Positions 62,369 to 63,160 of a stretch of 63,160 bases of DNA are shown here, one piece after another. The translations under genes were made by a program, and so were the position numbers. Within the stretch, counting starts at the first letter, position 1; every line of letters starts with the position of its first letter. The notes under the pieces were generated by a model. That model was not told the origin of the DNA, searched no databases, and saw only the letters and a program-made list of their open reading frames with translations. This DNA comes from Anaerostipes sp. MSJ-23 (GTDB lineage Bacteria > Bacillota > Clostridia > Lachnospirales > Lachnospiraceae), in NCBI RefSeq assembly GCF_018918155.1, contig NZ_JAHLPY010000016.1:1-63160 (forward strand), in the 5' to 3' direction.

Positions 62369-63160
62369 ATGAATATCCTACAAAAGATCTTTACAGATCA
62401 TTATGAAGAAATGAAATATACTCTTCATCCCAGACCTGCTGAGATGAAAAATATCGATAAGATGATCAACTGTGGTGATCCTTCTTTTGGTGGTGCCATG
62501 TATGGCTGTACCCACTGCGGAAATCTCAAGTTTGTTCCTTTCCGCTGTCACAGTCGTTTCTGTCCTACCTGTGGCAATAAATACTCATGGAACGTACTAC
62601 CTCTATGTCTTTTAAACTCGTTCATGTCAGACACCGCCACTGTATTTTTACCATCGATGAATCCCTCCGTGATTTCTTTTTGCAGGATCGTTCTCTCCTT
62701 GATTATCTCTTTCATTCTGTCTCCAATGTCATCCTTCGTATGTTTTCTAAAATGAATCAACATAAAAACTTTACCCCTGGTTTTATCATGGTCCTACATA
62801 CTTTCGGCAGAGATCTCAAATGGAATCCTCATATCCATTGTCTCATCTCCGAAGGCGGTTACAGTGATCATGCTTTCTGGCGTAATGTTTCTCATTTCAA
62901 CTATCCTTTTCTTCGCAATGCTTTTCGTACTGCTCTCCTCAAAGAAATGTTACTCCGCATCGGTCCTTCTTTTAAAAAAGTTTCTGCCAGATGTTATCTT
63001 GAACATGAACACGGCTTCTATGTTTATGCTAAACCGAACCATTGTGATCCTAAGACTGTTACCAAATATATCGGTCGGTATCTTGGTCGCCCTGTCATTG
63101 CCACTTCCAGAATCGATTCTTATACGGGTGATCTTGTCTCTTTCCATTACAATCGTCACG
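62369..63160 (+). pseudogene. IS91-type transposase, frameshifted and cut by window edge
   Basis: The N-terminal zinc-binding domain (CTHCG...CHSRFCPTCG) is read from 62369. At 62585-62587 the frame shifts by one base at TACTCATGG; the new frame (ATG 62587) continues SMSFKLVHVRHRHCIFTIDE and later WNPHIHCLISEGG, with the HUH metal motif, and KYIGRYLGRP with candidate catalytic tyrosines. It is a Y2 rolling-circle-type transposase, broken here by a one-base deletion. Confidence 0.85.

Noticed and set aside
57999-62370. Hydrogenase structural genes near hypA/hypB
   Set aside because: No Ni-Fe large or small subunit motifs are in the neighbourhood.
1-63160. CRISPR arrays, prophage, rRNA or tRNA genes
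   Set aside because: No regularly spaced repeats, phage genes or RNA gene sequences were recognised.

Overview
The window looks like chromosome of an anaerobic, low-GC Firmicute of the Lachnospiraceae type. Supporting signs are AT-rich intergenic DNA, strong AGGAGG ribosome sites, a T-box before aspS, an FMN riboswitch before ribDEBAH, rubredoxin plus superoxide reductase, and a selenium-dependent molybdenum hydroxylase locus. No rRNA, tRNA, CRISPR array or prophage was seen. Almost all genes lie on the minus strand. The species cannot be named from sequence alone.

Left edge (1-1 kb): an IS200/IS605 element whose tnpB runs off the window. Housekeeping block (1-13.7 kb): GNAT acetyltransferase, hydrolase, TudS/DUF523, T-box-aspS, zinc-ribbon membrane protein, dihydrouridine synthase, CorA, glycogen debranching enzyme, M20 amidohydrolase operon, PAP2 phosphatase and phospholipase C-like protein. 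Redox and flavin block (13.7-22 kb): a sirtuin/NusG-II/Gx-transporter/ApbE operon, then FGGY kinase and the FMN-riboswitch riboflavin operon. Mixed block (22-32 kb): MmcQ-alkyltransferase fusion, cytidylate-kinase-like protein, two HAD phosphatases, DeoR regulator, double-Nudix protein, a rubredoxin/superoxide-reductase operon divergent from a Crp/Fnr regulator with a clear operator between them, a flavodoxin-fold reductase, a frameshifted MFS gene and an AGCS symporter.

Core accessory region (32.1-50.6 kb): about 18 kb on one strand that carries nearly a whole selenium-dependent molybdenum hydroxylase system. It contains a three-subunit hydroxylase with a nucleobase permease, cofactor-maturation factors YqeC, YqeB-MocA and XdhC, molybdate uptake ModABC with a ModE-like regulator, molybdenum cofactor synthesis (MoaA, MoaC, MoeA-like, MOSC-MogA), and a selenium module (MerR, SelD, YedF, cysteine-desulfurase-like enzyme, DUF3343). 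MoaD, MoaE and MoeB are not in the window. The permease suggests a purine or related heterocycle as substrate, but a residue that contacts purine in xanthine dehydrogenases is changed.

Right part (50.6-63.2 kb): two MerR-type promoters in inverted orientation flank fused remnants of two genes, followed by an unknown membrane protein, aldo/keto reductase, CrtO-like acyltransferase, 2'-5' RNA ligase, NudC, a NifX-like protein with a metal-binding tail, a sugar isomerase beside a frameshifted DeoR gene, VanZ, and a hypB / iron-sulfur flavin oxidoreductase / hypA operon without hydrogenase genes. The edge holds a 14-bp inverted-repeat element and a broken IS91-type transposase.
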